Part shown: positions 24,464 to 35,136 of the stretch, one piece after another | How the letters are laid out: the number at the start of each line of letters is the position of its first letter | Position numbering within the stretch: position 1 is the first letter of the stretch | The notes under the pieces: model-generated | What the model was told of the DNA's origin: nothing | The model's database searches: none | The model's input: only the letters and a program-made list of their open reading frames with translations | Program-made: the position numbers and the translations under genes | NCBI GenBank assembly: GCA_025354645.1 | Contig: JANXML010000019.1 | Coordinates: forward strand, 1-59,096 | DNA: 59,096 nt | Source: Arcicella sp. | Lineage (GTDB): Bacteria > Bacteroidota > Bacteroidia > Cytophagales > Spirosomataceae | Direction: 5' to 3'

Positions 24464-27400
24464 TTAAAAACCGATTTCCAATTTGCTGGTTGTTGCGTTA
24501 AATTTAAGTTTACCCGTTCCTCGATATTCCAAGTTTTTGGCAACTCCCGTTCCTGTTAGCGTTACGATATGGCTGTTGTCAATAATCACATAATCGCCCA
24601 ATTGTGGAATTCTACCAATGTCCCAAGTGGAATTTGTTTCCCAAGATCCCGATGCAACACTAATTATCAAGGTTGCCGTTGCTGCACCTTGGAATTCATA
24701 CGTTCCCATGTCCACTCTTCCATTCGCAAATCTTCTCAGATTTCCGTCTAAGTCCTTGTCAGTCAGAGTAATAATCCCATTATCTCCACGATCAATTGCC
24801 AAAGAAGAAACTTGCAAGTGATAATCTCCCGTAATATTAGGGGCTAATCCTTCGGGCATTTGACTTACATATTTCGGATCTATTGATAAATTACCTTCGC
24901 CTGAATATCCGCCTTGAATGGTTGAATAAGTAATGGTGGTTTGCGTATCATTGAAAGGCGTTGAATTCCCCCACACAATCGAATTTTTCATTACTGGTTG
25001 AGAATTCGAGTTAAAAATACCACCATTATAGCCACCATTTCCACCAAAAGTACAATTCGTAATTATTGGATTTGCATAATTATTATAAATTGCTCCAATG
25101 CTTCGATTCCCCGAGATTAATGTGTTTTCAACCTTTGCATGACTACCATCTTGAAAATACATACCCGCTCCAAAACTGGCAAGGTTCCCCATAAATTTAC
25201 AGGCTGTGATGGTCGGTTTACTATTGTCTCCCGCAAATAATCCTCCACCCGTGACGGCATGGTTTCTATTGAAGATACAATTTGTAATAACTGGGCTTCC
25301 ACCATTATCAACCGTAATACCTCCTCCACGACTTAATAATTCAGTCGATGAAGCCGAACTCAATGAGGGTGAAAAAACCGTATTTTTAGGGTCGAAATTG
25401 GCATTTCCGCCCGTGATAGTAAATCCATCTAATACTGTGGAAGTGCTTGATCCATTGAAAGTTACCACGTGACGAATGTTATCAAGGATGGTGTTCAAAT
25501 CCCCAATTTCACCGTTGAGAATCGAAATATTCGTTCTGAAATTACGGTCAATTAAATTGTCTTCCGTTCCAAAAAATCCACCATAAACAATCACGTTATT
25601 GGGAATACTGAAAGTGATATTTCTGTCTGTCGTATTAGTTGGTTTATACGTTCCTTTTGCCACCCAAACTTCTACACCTGCCGTTGCCGCCGCTAATCCC
25701 GTTTGCAAATTTCCATAAGCCGTTGCCCACGAATTTCCGTTCTGAATTGGAGCTACAACTTTCGTAATATCTACGAATATTCTGTTCACTACCGTTACGC
25801 TTACATCATTACTTTTGGGTGAAAGACAAGTTATTGAATTAGCCGTTTGTTCGCATTTAGCATAATATTGAGTAGTAACCGTTGGTGAAACGGGCATCGT
25901 AACTAACACATTATCAGCCGTTTGATACCATTTTAAGGTAAATGTTCCTAATGTTCCTGTGCAACCCGTGGCGGTTAGTGAAATAGACTGACCGTTATAA
26001 ATCGTACCACCCGTTGATACTGGCGTTGGTGGGTTCAGAATCGTTAAAGTAACTACGTTTGATTTGGCACTGGTGGCAGTTACTGAATTGGATGTTTGTT
26101 CACATTTTGCGTAATAATCAGTTGTGACTAATGGTGAAACAGGCATGGTTACCAACGCATCATTTGAATTTTGATACCATTTCAAAACAAACGTTCCGAC
26201 TGAACCTGAACAACCCGTGGCTGTCAAAGTCGTAGGTGTCCCCAAGCAATTCGTTGCTGCCGTTGCCACTGGTGGATTTGGACTCAGAACTGTTACGGTT
26301 ACGTTGTTTGAATTTCCTGAAATACAAGTAATTCCGTTAGTTGTTATTTCACATTTTGCGTAATAACTCGTTATTACCGTAGGAGAAACAGGCATCGCAA
26401 CTAACACATTATCAGCGGTTTGATACCATTTCAAGACATTATTTACTCCAGAACAACCCGTTGCCGTCAGTATGATATTTGCTCCAAAAATAATTTGCGT
26501 ATCTGCCTGAGTAGTTGGCGTAGCTGGCGTTGGATTGACCGTTACCGAAGTCGTTGCCATTGCAGTACAATTGTTTCCATTCGTAACGATTACTTGATAC
26601 TTTCCTGTTGCAGAAATGTTAGCATTAGCAATACTTGGATTTTGGTCGGTTGATGAGTAACCACTTACACCAGTCCATGCGTAAGAAGTTCCACCGCTGG
26701 CACTGAGATTCAGGGTTGTGCCTGAACAAATTGGAGAATTACTACTGGCTGTTGCGGTTGGCAAGGCATAAATGGTTACACTCGTAGTTGCCGAAGCGGT
26801 ACATCCGTTCGTATTTGTAACGGTTAATAAATAAGCACCATTAGCGGCTGTTGTAACATTACTTATACTTGGGTTTTGAGTATTTCCTGTAAACGAATTA
26901 GGTCCCGTCCAAGTGTAAGTTTGCATACCTGCGACTGAATTAAAGGTCAAGGTTGTACCAACACATTTTGGAGCATCAGAACTTGGATTAGGAATGGATA
27001 AATCATTTATCGTTACACTTGTCGTTGCTGTTACGATTGCACAACCTCCACTCGCCGCAATCGTATAAGTTACTGTGTAAGTCCCTGCGGTTGAAGTGCT
27101 TGGATTAATTTCACCTGTGGTGGCATTAATCGTTAAACCAGCCGTTGAACTGAAAGTTCCACCCGTGGTGCCTGTACCTGATACTAATTGAGAAGTTGAC
27201 GTTTTACAAAACGACGTTCCTAAATAGAAAATCGTTGCCGTTGAAAGGGTAGTAATTGTTACGCTCGTTGTTGCCGTTACGATTCCACAACCACCACTCG
27301 CTGCAATGGTATAAGTTACCGTGTAAGTCCCTGCGGTTGAAGCACTTGGATTGATTTCTCCCGTACTTGAATTAATGAATAAACCTGCCGTTGAACTGAA

Positions 27401-30400
27401 TATCCCGCCCGTTGTGCCTGTGAGGGTTACGATTCCAGCGGTTGCCGTTTTACAAAATGGGGAACTTGCGTAACTGATATTTGCCGTTGGTAAGGTAGTT
27501 ATAGTTACGCTCGTTGTTGCCGTTACGATTGCACAACCTCCACTTGCAGGAATTGTATAAGTTACCGTGTAAGTCCCTGCGGTTGAAGTGCTTGGATTGA
27601 TTTCTCCTGTACTTGAATTGATTGTCAAACCCGCCGTTGAACTGTACGTTCCGCCTGTTGTGCCTGTGAGGGTTACTGTTCCAGCGGTTGCCGTTTTACA
27701 GAAGGGCGTTGCTGCATAACTAATGCTTGCGGTTGGAAGAGTCGTAATCGTTACGTTTGTTGCAAATGATACTTCTGGACAACCACCAGTTGGTGCAATG
27801 GTGTACGTAACGGTGTAACTTCCTGCGGTTGAAGTACTTGGATTGATTTCACCTGTTGTTGCATTAATCGTTAGACCAGCCGTTGAGCTAAATGTTCCGC
27901 CCGTTGTGCCTGTTTGGGTAACCGTTCCAGATATTACCGTTTTACAGAATGGTGCTCCTGCATAATTGATAGTTCCTCCTGCTGGTGTATTAACCCTGAC
28001 ACTTGTCGTAGCAGTTACAACTGCACAACCACCCGAGGCAGGAATTGTGTATGTTACCGTGTAAGTATCTTCAAATGAAGACCTTGGATTGATTACTCCC
28101 GTTGTGGTATTAATCGTTAATCCTGATGGTGAGCTGCTGTATGTCCCGCCCGTTGTGCCTGTGAGGGTAACTGCTCCATCGGCTCCAACTCTACAAAATG
28201 GTGTTCCTGCATAACTAATGTTTGCCGTTGGAAGCGTAGTAATTGTTACGCTCGCTGTTGCCGTTACTATTGCACAACCGCCACTTGCCGCAATCGTATA
28301 AGTTACCGTGTAACTTCCTGCGGTTGAAGTGCTTGGATTAATTTCGCCTGTACTTGAATTAATCGTCAAACCCGCTGTTGAACTGTACGTTCCGCCCGTT
28401 GTACCTGTGAGGGTTACCGTTCCAGCAATTGCTGTTTTACAGAATGATGAACTTGCGTAAGAAATCGTTGCCGTTGGAAGGTTAGTAATTGTTACGCTCG
28501 ATGTTGCCGTTACTATTGCACAACCACCACTGGCTGCAATCGTATAAGTTACCGTGTAAGTTCCTGCGGTTGAGGTGCTTGGATTAATTTCGCCCGTTGT
28601 GGCATTAATCGTTAAACCTGCCGTTGAACTGTACGTTCCGCCCGTTGTACCCGTAAGAGTTACTGTTCCAGCGGTTACCGTTTTGCAGAAGGGAGAACTG
28701 GCGTAAGAAATTGTTGCTAATGGCAATGGATTAACCGTTACCGCAACTGTTGCTGTACTCGTACAATTACTAACATTGGTTACGGTTATCGTGTAAGTGC
28801 CTGTGGCTGAAACGGTTGCATTGGCAATTGTTGGACTTTGGCTGATTGACGAATAACCATTTGGTCCTGCCCATACATACGTGCCAACACCCCCACCCGT
28901 GAGTGAAATCGTATTGCCTACACAAACTGATGGAGTGCTACTACTTGCCGTTGCCGTGGGATTGGAATTGACCGTAACTGCCACTGTTGCCGTTGAAGTA
29001 CAATTGCTGGCATTAGTTACCGTAATAGTATAAGTGCCTGTGGCTGAAACTGTTGCATTAATTATCGTAGGACTTTGGGCGGATGAAGTGTAAGTATTTG
29101 GTCCAGTCCATAGGTAAGTACCTCCACCCCCGCCTGTCAGCGAAATACTGTTACCCGCACAGATTACAACAGGTGTACTACTACTTGCTGTTGCTGTTGG
29201 TAAAGCATTCACCGTTACTGCTACCGTTGCCGTGGAACTACAATTGCTTGTGTTGGTTACGGTTATGGTGTAAGTACCTGTGGCTGAAACGGTTGCATTG
29301 CTTATTGTCGGACTCTGACTGATTGAAGAAAAGCCATTGGGTCCAGTCCAAAAATAACTTCCTACGCCTCCACCTGTAAGTGAAATCGTATTACCTACGC
29401 AAATTGATGGTGTGCTACTACTTGCCGTAGCAACAGGAAGTGCATTGATGATGACAGCCGTTGTGGCGGTGCTTGAACAACTACTGGCATTTGTTACTGT
29501 AATCGTATAAGTGCCTGTTGCTAAGGATGTTACATTCGGAATACTTGGACTTAATTCCGTTGAAGTAAACGAGTTTGGACCTGCCCACATATATGTATTA
29601 CCCTCTGAACCACTGTTTAAATTCAAAGTAGTTCCTACGCAAACAGGGGAATTACTACTGGCTGATGCACTTGGTGCAGAAGATACGCTAACTCCATTCG
29701 TTGCCACTCTTCCACTTACACAATTTACACTTTCACAAGCCACATAATAAGTAGTTGCTACCGAAGGTGAATTGGTTAAACTTGTTCCCGTACCTATGCT
29801 CGTTCCGCCCGTTGCGGTGGTGTACCATGTTAACGTTGTACCGCTTGTACAAGTAGCTGATAACGTAACGCTTCCGCCCGTACAAATCGTAGTTCTATTT
29901 ACTGAAACCGCCGTAGGTTTTCTATTATTGAAATCAAAAGGTACAATAAATGTACACATTCCCTCAGTTGGTGTATTGGTTACTCGGGCATAAAGCGTTT
30001 GTGTACCTGCTGGAAGAGTGTTATCTGCCGTAAATTTATTAATACTTTTCGTATAAGTTCCTGCCGAAGTAGTGGCAGCATTATTCGTAAAAATGCCACT
30101 CACAGAATATTTTTCACCTGCTCCAAGTGTAAATATTGGGCAAGCATTTGTAATAACCATTTCGTTATTGGTGATGCTCGAAACGGTATTGGCTTTCAGC
30201 ACCCCATTGTTGGTAAATGTACCTGTATTGGTAAAATTATAAGTATTTGGCAATTGAATTAATCCTGCATTAGTGGTTGTTCCACCATTGGTATAAGTGC
30301 CTGCCGACATCAAAATTTTTCCACAAGCATTATTGTTAATATTCGAACCACTTGGATTTGAAATACCTTGTCCCGATGTAATATTAATCGTTCCGTCATT

Positions 30401-33400
30401 GATTAAACTTGACCCGCTTATAAAAACCATAAAAAATCCTACACCAAAATTATTGATGGTACCATGATTTGTCAAGTTGAAAATCCCTGTTCCTGCACTA
30501 CTAATGTTTCCAGTAATAACGCCTGTACTTTCATTGGTAAAAGTAAGGGTACCTCCTTGACACTGCACTCCAAACCCGTTATTAGTAGTTATTGTTCCTC
30601 TATTAGTAATACTTGCATTAACAAAAACATTAATTCCTAATGTAGTTCCAGAACCTACATTGATTGTCCCATCATTTATAATCGAGCTATTAGCACCTTG
30701 CATTCTTATTGAAGTAGGGCTACCTGTTATGGTTAAAGCCCCTCCACTATTGACGGTAAGTGTTGCATTCTCATTCATATACAATATAGGTATGGTAGGC
30801 ACAGTACCTGTAATTACTGGTTGATTGGTTTGTAAATCTATCACTACTTCACTATTCGTAGCATTAGGCACCCATGCAGGATTCCAGTTACAGGCGTTGC
30901 TCCAATCGGTGCTAACAAGTCCTGTCCATGCGATGCTAACAGGACCAGGGGATGCTCCCAAAGGCACACATGGATTATATGTTACCGTTACGCTTGGGCT
31001 TGCATCACTCACGCAGGTATTTGTACCTGTACATTTAGCAAAGAAAGTTTTTGTTGCTGTAATGGCGGGTGTATTGTTCGGTAATGCCACCGTAGGATTA
31101 GCGGCATCGTACCAAGTAATCGTTGAAGGCGAACCACAACCGCTTGCCGTAAGCGTAGTAGTATTACCCGAAACGGTTATGTTTGAAGGCGTTGCCGTTG
31201 GACTGGTTGGGGCAGGGGTCGAATTGACCGTTACGAAATTTGTTACACTACTTGATGCACAGCCATTCGCATTTTCAACTGACAAAGTATAATTAAAACT
31301 TGTACCCGATGCTCCAGCACTCAAATTGACCGTAATGGGCGAAGTTGTTAATGTTCCAAATGATACCGCTGTAATATTTACCCCAAAAATTGAGTAAGTC
31401 GTTGGCGTACCAGTGGTTGCTGTGTAAGGAATTGTAAACGAAGTAGCTCCTGCACATATAGCTGGGCTGGCACTGGTGGTAATTGTAGGTTTCGGATTCA
31501 CACTTACACTTCCCGCTATATTGCTTGAAGTACAGCCATTCGCATTTTTCACCGTCAAAGTATAAGAAATACTCGAACCCGATGCTCCCGAACTCAGATT
31601 GACTGTAATTGGAGTGGCTGGCAAAGCTACGTCCGTTACGGCTGTAATACCAGCTCCTGAAATAGAGTAAGTTGTAGGCGTTCCCGTTGTGGCTGTATAA
31701 GGGATTGTAAATGAGGTTGCTCCCGTACAAATAGCCGTACTGGCACTTTTCGTTAAAGTAGGCAAAGGATTTACTGGTACGCTTCCCAATACATTACTTG
31801 AAGTACACCCTGCGGCATTTTTAACCGTTAAAGTAAATGAAATTGATGTACCAGTTGCTCCACTACTTAAACTTACCGTAATAGGGCTTGCGGGTAAGGT
31901 GGCATTTGTAACCGTTGTAATTCCAGTTCCTGAAATTGAATAGGTTGTTGGTGTACCCGTTGTACCAGTATAAGGCATGGTAAACGAAGTTGCTCCCGCA
32001 CAAATTGATAAAATTGTACCGACTGCAATGGTTGGTAATGGATTTACTACTACACTTCCAACTACATTACTCGAAACGCACCCATTAACATTCTTAACCG
32101 TCAAAGTATAAGAAATACTTGTTCCCGATGCCCCTGGACTCAAATTTACTGTAATGGGTGTTGCAGTTAAAGCACCATCTGTTACAGTTGTGATACCCGC
32201 TCCTGAAATTGAATAGGTCGTAGGCGTTCCCGTTGTGGCTGTATAAGGTATTGTAAATGAGGTTGCTCCTGCACAAATAGCCGTGCTTGCACTGGTGGTA
32301 ATAGTAGGATTAGCGTTGCCCGTTCCTTTAATATTTATAATGTATGGACTATTACTTCCATCATTGTTTGTCAGCGTAATAGTCGCATTTTTTACCCCTG
32401 CCGAACTTGGGTCAAACTGCACGGTAAAAGTAGTAGTACCAGTAGTCGCAGAAATTGGCGTAGTGGGTTGTGTAGTGATAGAAAACTGTCCTGCATCTGC
32501 ACCACCCAAAACCGCCAATGGACTACCCGAAAGCGTTAAATTAGTAAGTCCAGTATTTTTAATGGTATAAGTTTTACTGACTGTTCCAGCCGATACACAA
32601 GCCCCGCCAAAATCAGTATTATTGCCCGTTGCTGCCGCCCCACCGTTTGTTATTGCATTATTTGAAGCATCAACCACATTAATGATTGGAGAAGTATCAA
32701 CAACCAAGAAATTGAAATTATCAATATCACAGGCTTTTAAAGTTCCGCCTGTTGTTACTTTCAGAGAAGTTAGAATTGCATTGCCAAGAATTGAACCTGT
32801 AAAAGTTACGTTTTGTTGCCAGCCTGTACCAGTGTTATTTGTTGCAGTAATTGTTTGGTTAGAGACGACGTCTGATCCACCACCAAACACAGTACCTGTA
32901 AAAGTTACTGAACCGCTTGAAAATGCAGTCGTTGAAGTACCAACCCAAGCATCTAAGGAAATAATTTTGAAAGCCTTGTTTGGTGAAGTTATGGTAATTG
33001 TCCCCATACTACCCACTACATTATTGAGCGATGTAAGAAAATTAGCCGAAGACCCACTACCAGCATTGCTTGTATTTTTTACTTGATAGCCTCCACTTGC
33101 TGAAAACGTTACTGAATTTTCGGTAAAAGTTGTCGCCAATGCTGTTTCATCCTCAAAAGTTTCACCAATGCCACCATCATCATTATTGATTGTTCCAACA
33201 CCCACTTGTTTCAGATAAGTTGTTCCGTTCGTGGCATTAGATAAGGTCATGTTAAAGGTTTCATTCGGCTCATTGGTTGCATCTTTATTGATTAAAACCG
33301 TTATAGTTTGAGTCAAAGCCCCTCCATTTGTAAAATTCAAAGTAGTGGTTGGAACGGCTGTATAATCAGTTCCTGCCGTAGCTGTACCATTAGAAGAAGC

Positions 33401-34966
33401 CACATCTACCGAAAATGCTGTCGTATTATTACTACGAGTAACCGTGAAAATGGCGGGAGTTGTTCCTGAACCAGTCCCTTCCAAAATACTTACGTCATTA
33501 ATAGATAGTTGAGTAGCGGAAACAACTTGCGGAGAAAAAATAATATTATCTACTTGCAAATAATTAACACTACTCGAAATATTAAACGCAATGGCAATAA
33601 TAGGTACGTTGGCAAAAGGTGTACCCGCAAAACTTACCCTTATATGCCCACTCCCGCTTGGATTGGTTGGTGTTATATTGGCTGTATGCGAAACCGTACC
33701 CGTACCATCCGCCTTTGTTCCTGTAAAAGTTACCGTTGAAGCTGTCGGCGTGTAAGTAGCTCCCACTACATTGGCAGTCCATAAATCTACACTCAACATA
33801 TTGATTGATTTACCAACAGATGTTACTGTAATTGTTCCTTGATTTCCCGTGGCAAAAGGAGTGGTTGAGGCAAGGTATTTATTAGAATTTGTAGCTCCTA
33901 AGCCTGGGGCTGTATTCACTTTAAATTTGCCCGAACTTTGAAAATTGACTGTTGCCTCCGAAAAAGTAGTGGCAAGGTCTGTTTCTGTTTCAAATGTTTC
34001 CACTGAGGCATCATCATCCAAAATTGTTCCTGTTCCAGTGGCATCTAATAACACCCCTCCCGTTGGACTGGAAAGTGTCATCGTAAAAGTCTCGTCGGGT
34101 TCTATCGTTGCATCACCATTTACCATAACGCTCACCGTTTGAGTTAATGCTCCCCCAGCCGTAAAACTTACAACTGTTAATGGAAAAGCTACATAATCAG
34201 AACCCGCCGAGGCTGTTCCATTAGCAGATACGACACTCACAGAACCTGCGGCTGAATTAGAGGTACGAGTAACGGTAAACTGAAAAGTGCTTGTTCCACT
34301 ATTACCTTCTAACTGACTGACATCATTGATTGAAAATTGATTTGTAACAACTGCCTGAGTAGTAAAATTAATATCATCAATTTCTATATATTGAATTCCC
34401 GAAGGCAACGAAATCGCTACGGAGGTCAAATAAATTCCATCTAAGGCTGTTCCTGTGAAGGTAATACCATTTTGTACACTGGGATTATTAGGAATATTAA
34501 TTGTTGCCGAAACAGTTGTATTATCAACCTTTGTACCTATAAAAGTGATATTTCCAGATGTAGTATTATTACCTAAAATATCAGAAGCCACATAACCCGC
34601 AAAGGAATTTATCTTAAAAGCCGTGCTTGGATTGAGCGTATTATTTATGGCAAATGAACCAATATTGCCTGTTACTGTTCCAGACAAAAGTCCATCATTT
34701 GAATCCATGAAATAATGAGAACCATTTGCTCCAACGACACTCGTAGGCAATCCCGTTACTTTCAAACGCCCAGTCATCGTGAAATTTATACCACTCTGAA
34801 CATTAGATTTTTTGAAAGGAGCAGATTGTGGCACAGGTCCTTCATCTTCAAAATCTTCGGTTGCTGTTGTCTGAGCAAATACATTAATAGACATCCATAA
34901 AACCATACAAAACGCCAGGAGATTTCTGAATGTTTTATGATAAAAGTTAGTAAAGTTATTTTTCAT
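24464..34966 (-). CDS. Giant secreted multi-repeat surface protein (3500 aa)
   Basis: Signal peptide 1-32 (LLAFCMVLWMSINVFAQ). Then two Calx-beta-type blocks (about 206-320 and 480-600; e.g. DATIEPDETFTMTLSSPTGG) alternating with jelly-roll-like segments; a HYDIN/choice-of-anchor-like domain (about 750-870); four ~90-aa Ig-like repeats; a WTGLVSTDWSNACNW beta-helix region; PKD/SprB-like repeats; seven 82-aa repeats; three ~70-aa WYQ...YYAKCE repeats; a right-handed beta-helix (NGNSWATAYGNLQTGLAAAT, pmp-like) and a short C-terminal domain (GSWETNSTWDIGRIP). No classic type 9 secretion CTD or LPxTG is obvious. Likely an adhesin or stalk protein. Confidence 0.9.
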   Translation of the reverse strand: MKNNFTNFYHKTFRNLLAFCMVLWMSINVFAQTTATEDFEDEGPVPQSAPFKKSNVQSGINFTMTGRLKVTGLPTSVVGANGSHYFMDSNDGLLSGTVTGNIGSFAINNTLNPSTAFKINSFAGYVASDILGNNTTSGNITFIGTKVDNTTVSATINIPNNPSVQNGITFTGTALDGIYLTSVAISLPSGIQYIEIDDINFTTQAVVTNQFSINDVSQLEGNSGTSTFQFTVTRTSNSAAGSVSVVSANGTASAGSDYVAFPLTVVSFTAGGALTQTVSVMVNGDATIEPDETFTMTLSSPTGGVLLDATGTGTILDDDASVETFETETDLATTFSEATVNFQSSGKFKVNTAPGLGATNSNKYLASTTPFATGNQGTITVTSVGKSINMLSVDLWTANVVGATYTPTASTVTFTGTKADGTGTVSHTANITPTNPSGSGHIRVSFAGTPFANVPIIAIAFNISSSVNYLQVDNIIFSPQVVSATQLSINDVSILEGTGSGTTPAIFTVTRSNNTTAFSVDVASSNGTATAGTDYTAVPTTTLNFTNGGALTQTITVLINKDATNEPNETFNMTLSNATNGTTYLKQVGVGTINNDDGGIGETFEDETALATTFTENSVTFSASGGYQVKNTSNAGSGSSANFLTSLNNVVGSMGTITITSPNKAFKIISLDAWVGTSTTAFSSGSVTFTGTVFGGGSDVVSNQTITATNNTGTGWQQNVTFTGSILGNAILTSLKVTTGGTLKACDIDNFNFLVVDTSPIINVVDASNNAITNGGAAATGNNTDFGGACVSAGTVSKTYTIKNTGLTNLTLSGSPLAVLGGADAGQFSITTQPTTPISATTGTTTFTVQFDPSSAGVKNATITLTNNDGSNSPYIINIKGTGNANPTITTSASTAICAGATSFTIPYTATTGTPTTYSISGAGITTVTDGALTATPITVNLSPGASGTSISYTLTVKNVNGCVSSNVVGSVVVNPLPTIAVGTILSICAGATSFTMPYTGTTGTPTTYSISGTGITTVTNATLPASPITVSLSSGATGTSISFTLTVKNAAGCTSSNVLGSVPVNPLPTLTKSASTAICTGATSFTIPYTATTGTPTTYSISGAGITAVTDVALPATPITVNLSSGASGSSISYTLTVKNANGCTSSNIAGSVSVNPKPTITTSASPAICAGATSFTIPYTATTGTPTTYSIFGVNITAVSFGTLTTSPITVNLSAGASGTSFNYTLSVENANGCASSSVTNFVTVNSTPAPTSPTATPSNITVSGNTTTLTASGCGSPSTITWYDAANPTVALPNNTPAITATKTFFAKCTGTNTCVSDASPSVTVTYNPCVPLGASPGPVSIAWTGLVSTDWSNACNWNPAWVPNATNSEVVIDLQTNQPVITGTVPTIPILYMNENATLTVNSGGALTITGSPTSIRMQGANSSIINDGTINVGSGTTLGINVFVNASITNRGTITTNNGFGVQCQGGTLTFTNESTGVITGNISSAGTGIFNLTNHGTINNFGVGFFMVFISGSSLINDGTINITSGQGISNPSGSNINNNACGKILMSAGTYTNGGTTTNAGLIQLPNTYNFTNTGTFTNNGVLKANTVSSITNNEMVITNACPIFTLGAGEKYSVSGIFTNNAATTSAGTYTKSINKFTADNTLPAGTQTLYARVTNTPTEGMCTFIVPFDFNNRKPTAVSVNRTTICTGGSVTLSATCTSGTTLTWYTTATGGTSIGTGTSLTNSPSVATTYYVACESVNCVSGRVATNGVSVSSAPSASASSNSPVCVGTTLNLNSGSEGNTYMWAGPNSFTSTELSPSIPNVTSLATGTYTITVTNASSCSSTATTAVIINALPVATASSSTPSICVGNTISLTGGGVGSYFWTGPNGFSSISQSPTISNATVSATGTYTITVTNTSNCSSTATVAVTVNALPTATASSSTPVVICAGNSISLTGGGGGTYLWTGPNTYTSSAQSPTIINATVSATGTYTITVTNASNCTSTATVAVTVNSNPTATASSSTPSVCVGNTISLTGGGVGTYVWAGPNGYSSISQSPTIANATVSATGTYTITVTNVSNCTSTATVAVTVNPLPLATISYASSPFCKTVTAGTVTLTGTTGGTYSSTAGLTINATTGEINPSTSTAGTYTVTYTIAASGGCAIVTATSSVTITNLPTATISYASSSFCKTAIAGTVTLTGTTGGTYSSTAGLTINSSTGEINPSTSTAGSYTVTYTIAASGGCAIVTATASVTITTLPTANISYAGTPFCRVGADGAVTLTGTTGGTYSSSPSGLTINTTTGVINPRSSFEDTYTVTYTIPASGGCAVVTATTSVRVNTPAGGTINYAGAPFCKTVISGTVTQTGTTGGTFSSTAGLTINATTGEINPSTSTAGSYTVTYTIAPTGGCPEVSFATNVTITTLPTASISYAATPFCKTATAGTVTLTGTTGGTYSSTAGLTINSSTGEINPSTSTAGTYTVTYTIPASGGCAIVTATTSVTITTLPTANISYASSPFCKTATAGIVTLTGTTGGIFSSTAGLFINSSTGEINPSASTAGTYTVTYTIAASGGCGIVTATTSVTITTLSTATIFYLGTSFCKTSTSQLVSGTGTTGGTFSSTAGLTINATTGEINPSTSTAGTYTVTYTIAASGGCAIVTATTSVTINDLSIPNPSSDAPKCVGTTLTFNSVAGMQTYTWTGPNSFTGNTQNPSISNVTTAANGAYLLTVTNTNGCTASATTSVTIYALPTATASSNSPICSGTTLNLSASGGTSYAWTGVSGYSSTDQNPSIANANISATGKYQVIVTNGNNCTAMATTSVTVNPTPATPTTQADTQIIFGANIILTATGCSGVNNVLKWYQTADNVLVAMPVSPTVITSYYAKCEITTNGITCISGNSNNVTVTVLSPNPPVATAATNCLGTPTTLTATGCSGSVGTFVLKWYQNSNDALVTMPVSPLVTTDYYAKCEQTSNSVTATSAKSNVVTLTILNPPTPVSTGGTIYNGQSISLTATGCTGTLGTFTLKWYQTADNVLVTMPVSPTVTTQYYAKCEQTANSITCLSPKSNDVSVTVVNRIFVDITKVVAPIQNGNSWATAYGNLQTGLAAATAGVEVWVAKGTYKPTNTTDRNITFSIPNNVIVYGGFFGTEDNLIDRNFRTNISILNGEIGDLNTILDNIRHVVTFNGSSTSTVLDGFTITGGNANFDPKNTVFSPSLSSASSTELLSRGGGITVDNGGSPVITNCIFNRNHAVTGGGLFAGDNSKPTITACKFMGNLASFGAGMYFQDGSHAKVENTLISGNRSIGAIYNNYANPIITNCTFGGNGGYNGGIFNSNSQPVMKNSIVWGNSTPFNDTQTTITYSTIQGGYSGEGNLSIDPKYVSQMPEGLAPNITGDYHLQVSSLAIDRGDNGIITLTDKDLDGNLRRFANGRVDMGTYEFQGAATATLIISVASGSWETNSTWDIGRIPQLGDYVIIDNSHIVTLTGTGVAKNLEYRGTGKLKFNATTSKLEIGF
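26538..27000 (-). repeat. Two PKD-like coding repeats (second block)
   Basis: Two ~78-residue units (CVGTTLTFNSVAGMQTYTWT..., CSGTTLNLSASGGTSYAWTG...) related to the four at 28723-29690, but separated from them by the 82-aa repeat array. Confidence 0.75.
27003..28722 (-). repeat. Seven tandem 246-bp coding repeats
   Basis: Seven copies of an ~82-aa unit (FCKT...GTVTLTGTTGGTYSSTAG, GEINPSTSTAGTYTVTYT, ASGGCAIVTATTSVTIT). Units 3 and 4 are the most diverged; several others are near-identical, which suggests recent exchange. Confidence 0.9.
28723..29690 (-). repeat. Four tandem PKD-like coding repeats
   Basis: Four ~78-aa units (CVGNTISLTGGGVGTYVWAG, SATGTYTITVTNASNCTSTA). High nucleotide identity between the three downstream copies. 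Confidence 0.85.
31213..32320 (-). repeat. Four tandem ~90-aa coding repeats
   Basis: Units of about 270-278 bp encoding ICAGATSFTIPYTATTGTPT, TYSISGAGIT and ISYTLTVKNANGC. Confidence 0.85.
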
Positions 34967-35077
34967 GTTGTTATAAATTTCGTTGGTATGCGTTCTATGA
35001 AAGTTGATAAAAATGAGGTGGTAAAGCAGTAAACAGTATTACTAAAATTTTAGAGGTAATTTTGGAAAACATAGAAT

Positions 35078-35116
35078 CCGATGAATTTCAAAGTACGGTT
35101 TCCTAAAATTCATCGG
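35078..35116. terminator. Hairpin after the tail-collar gene
   Basis: CCGATGAATTT (35078-35088) pairs perfectly with AAATTCATCGG (35106-35116). It lies 20 bp past the collar gene stop on the minus strand; no T-run follows, so termination strength is unclear. Confidence 0.6.
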
Positions 35117-35136
35117 TAAATGACTTGCAAAAAAAT

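Noticed and set aside
27003-28722. CRISPR-like periodicity
   Set aside because: The 246-bp units are in-frame coding repeats with no spacers.
24464-34966. Long plus-strand frames opposite the giant gene (e.g. 32622-33086, 30825-31292)
   Set aside because: They are antisense shadows of Thr/Val/Ser-rich repeats, with V/P-rich nonsense composition and no start context.
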